Shown piece after piece: positions 63,914 through 64,000 of a DNA stretch of 64,000 bases; position 1 is the stretch's first letter; every line of letters begins with the position of its first letter. The translations under genes were made by a program, and so were the position numbers. Source of the stretch: Methylocystis sp. KS32. GTDB taxonomy: Bacteria; Pseudomonadota; Alphaproteobacteria; Rhizobiales; Beijerinckiaceae. Below the pieces are notes generated by a model. That model made no database searches. It saw only the letters and a program-made list of their open reading frames with translations, and had not been told where the DNA came from. The DNA is taken from positions 620,001-684,000 of the forward strand of contig PHSQ01000002.1 of NCBI GenBank assembly GCA_002862095.1, in the 5' to 3' direction.

Positions 63914-64000
63914 CTATGGCTGCGGGCGCGGCGTCGTCGCCACCATCGGCGGCATCAGCGGCAGCGTCACTTGGGGCTGGCGGCCGGTGAGCGACTTGAG
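63914..64000 (-). CDS. 3' end of a gene running off the window edge
   Basis: Read on the minus strand, an open frame from the edge gives LKSLTGRQPQVTLPLMPPMV and ends TTPRPQP with TAG at 63916-63914. Only 28 residues are visible, rich in Pro and Thr, which could be the tail of a secreted or envelope protein. The family cannot be told. Confidence 0.35.
   Translation of the reverse strand, partial: LKSLTGRQPQVTLPLMPPMVATTPRPQP

Overview
The window is a GC-rich alphaproteobacterial chromosome segment, most likely a methylotrophic or methanotrophic member of the Rhizobiales (Methylocystis/Methylosinus/Beijerinckiaceae-like). The clues are the Rhizobiales-type dcw cell-division cluster, an ABC/beta-propeller/TonB-receptor set of the kind tied to PQQ alcohol oxidation and lanthanide uptake, a HaoB-like fragment, a HiPIP-like protein and an SmbP-like protein. 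All names come from reading motifs and gene order; no database search was run.

Layout. 1-1944: a possible gene end, infC (best start AUU) and a secreted hypothetical. 1956-11666: a lut/PQQ-type block, with permease, ATPase, beta-propeller and binding protein on the minus strand, a small glycine-zipper peptide, a TonB receptor, and a divergent histidine kinase/response regulator pair. 11712-17029: a glycosyltransferase and a 1316-residue multi-PAS hybrid kinase. 17272-42113: a long minus-strand block containing rsmH-ftsL-ftsI-murE-murF-mraY-murD-ftsW-murG-murC-murB-ddl-ftsQ-ftsA-ftsZ-lpxC-bamD, then a cupin and an HExxH protein, then recN. 42606-43007: a chagasin-type inhibitor. 43047-46098: an AT-richer island with an AAA ATPase/DUF4276 pair and a frameshifted IS5-type element, next to rnpB. 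47189-51716: SmbP-like protein, double HiPIP, priA and an SPFH protein. 52263-56500: HaoB-like fragment, a 55-aa membrane peptide, hrcA, and a DNA methyltransferase fused to an Mrr-like domain. 56578-59511: chorismate mutase-hisC-tyrA. 59708-61061: a small basic DNA-binding-type protein overlapping a ParA-like ATPase, preceded by a perfect 16-bp hairpin. 61208-64000: a secreted PLA2-like protein, a CinA-domain protein, gpt and one partial gene.

How the genes work together. The dcw block runs from murein precursor synthesis (murB-G, ddl, mraY) to the divisome (ftsL, I, W, Q, A, Z) and outer-membrane assembly (lpxC, bamD); most junctions are ATGA-type overlaps, which suggests coupled translation. 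The TonB receptor, binding protein and ABC parts could move one ligand across both membranes, with the two-component pair as a candidate regulator.

Repeats are prominent. A ~115-bp element with three hairpins occurs seven times and supplies the stop codons of at least three genes. A REP-like inverted repeat occurs six times. A 36-bp unit repeated five times in frame adds 60 residues to the ABC ATPase, and a different 36-bp tandem lies upstream of rsmH. The best candidates for undescribed biology are the ParA-like pair with its hairpin, the AAA/DUF4276 module, the three-hairpin element and the ATPase repeat.
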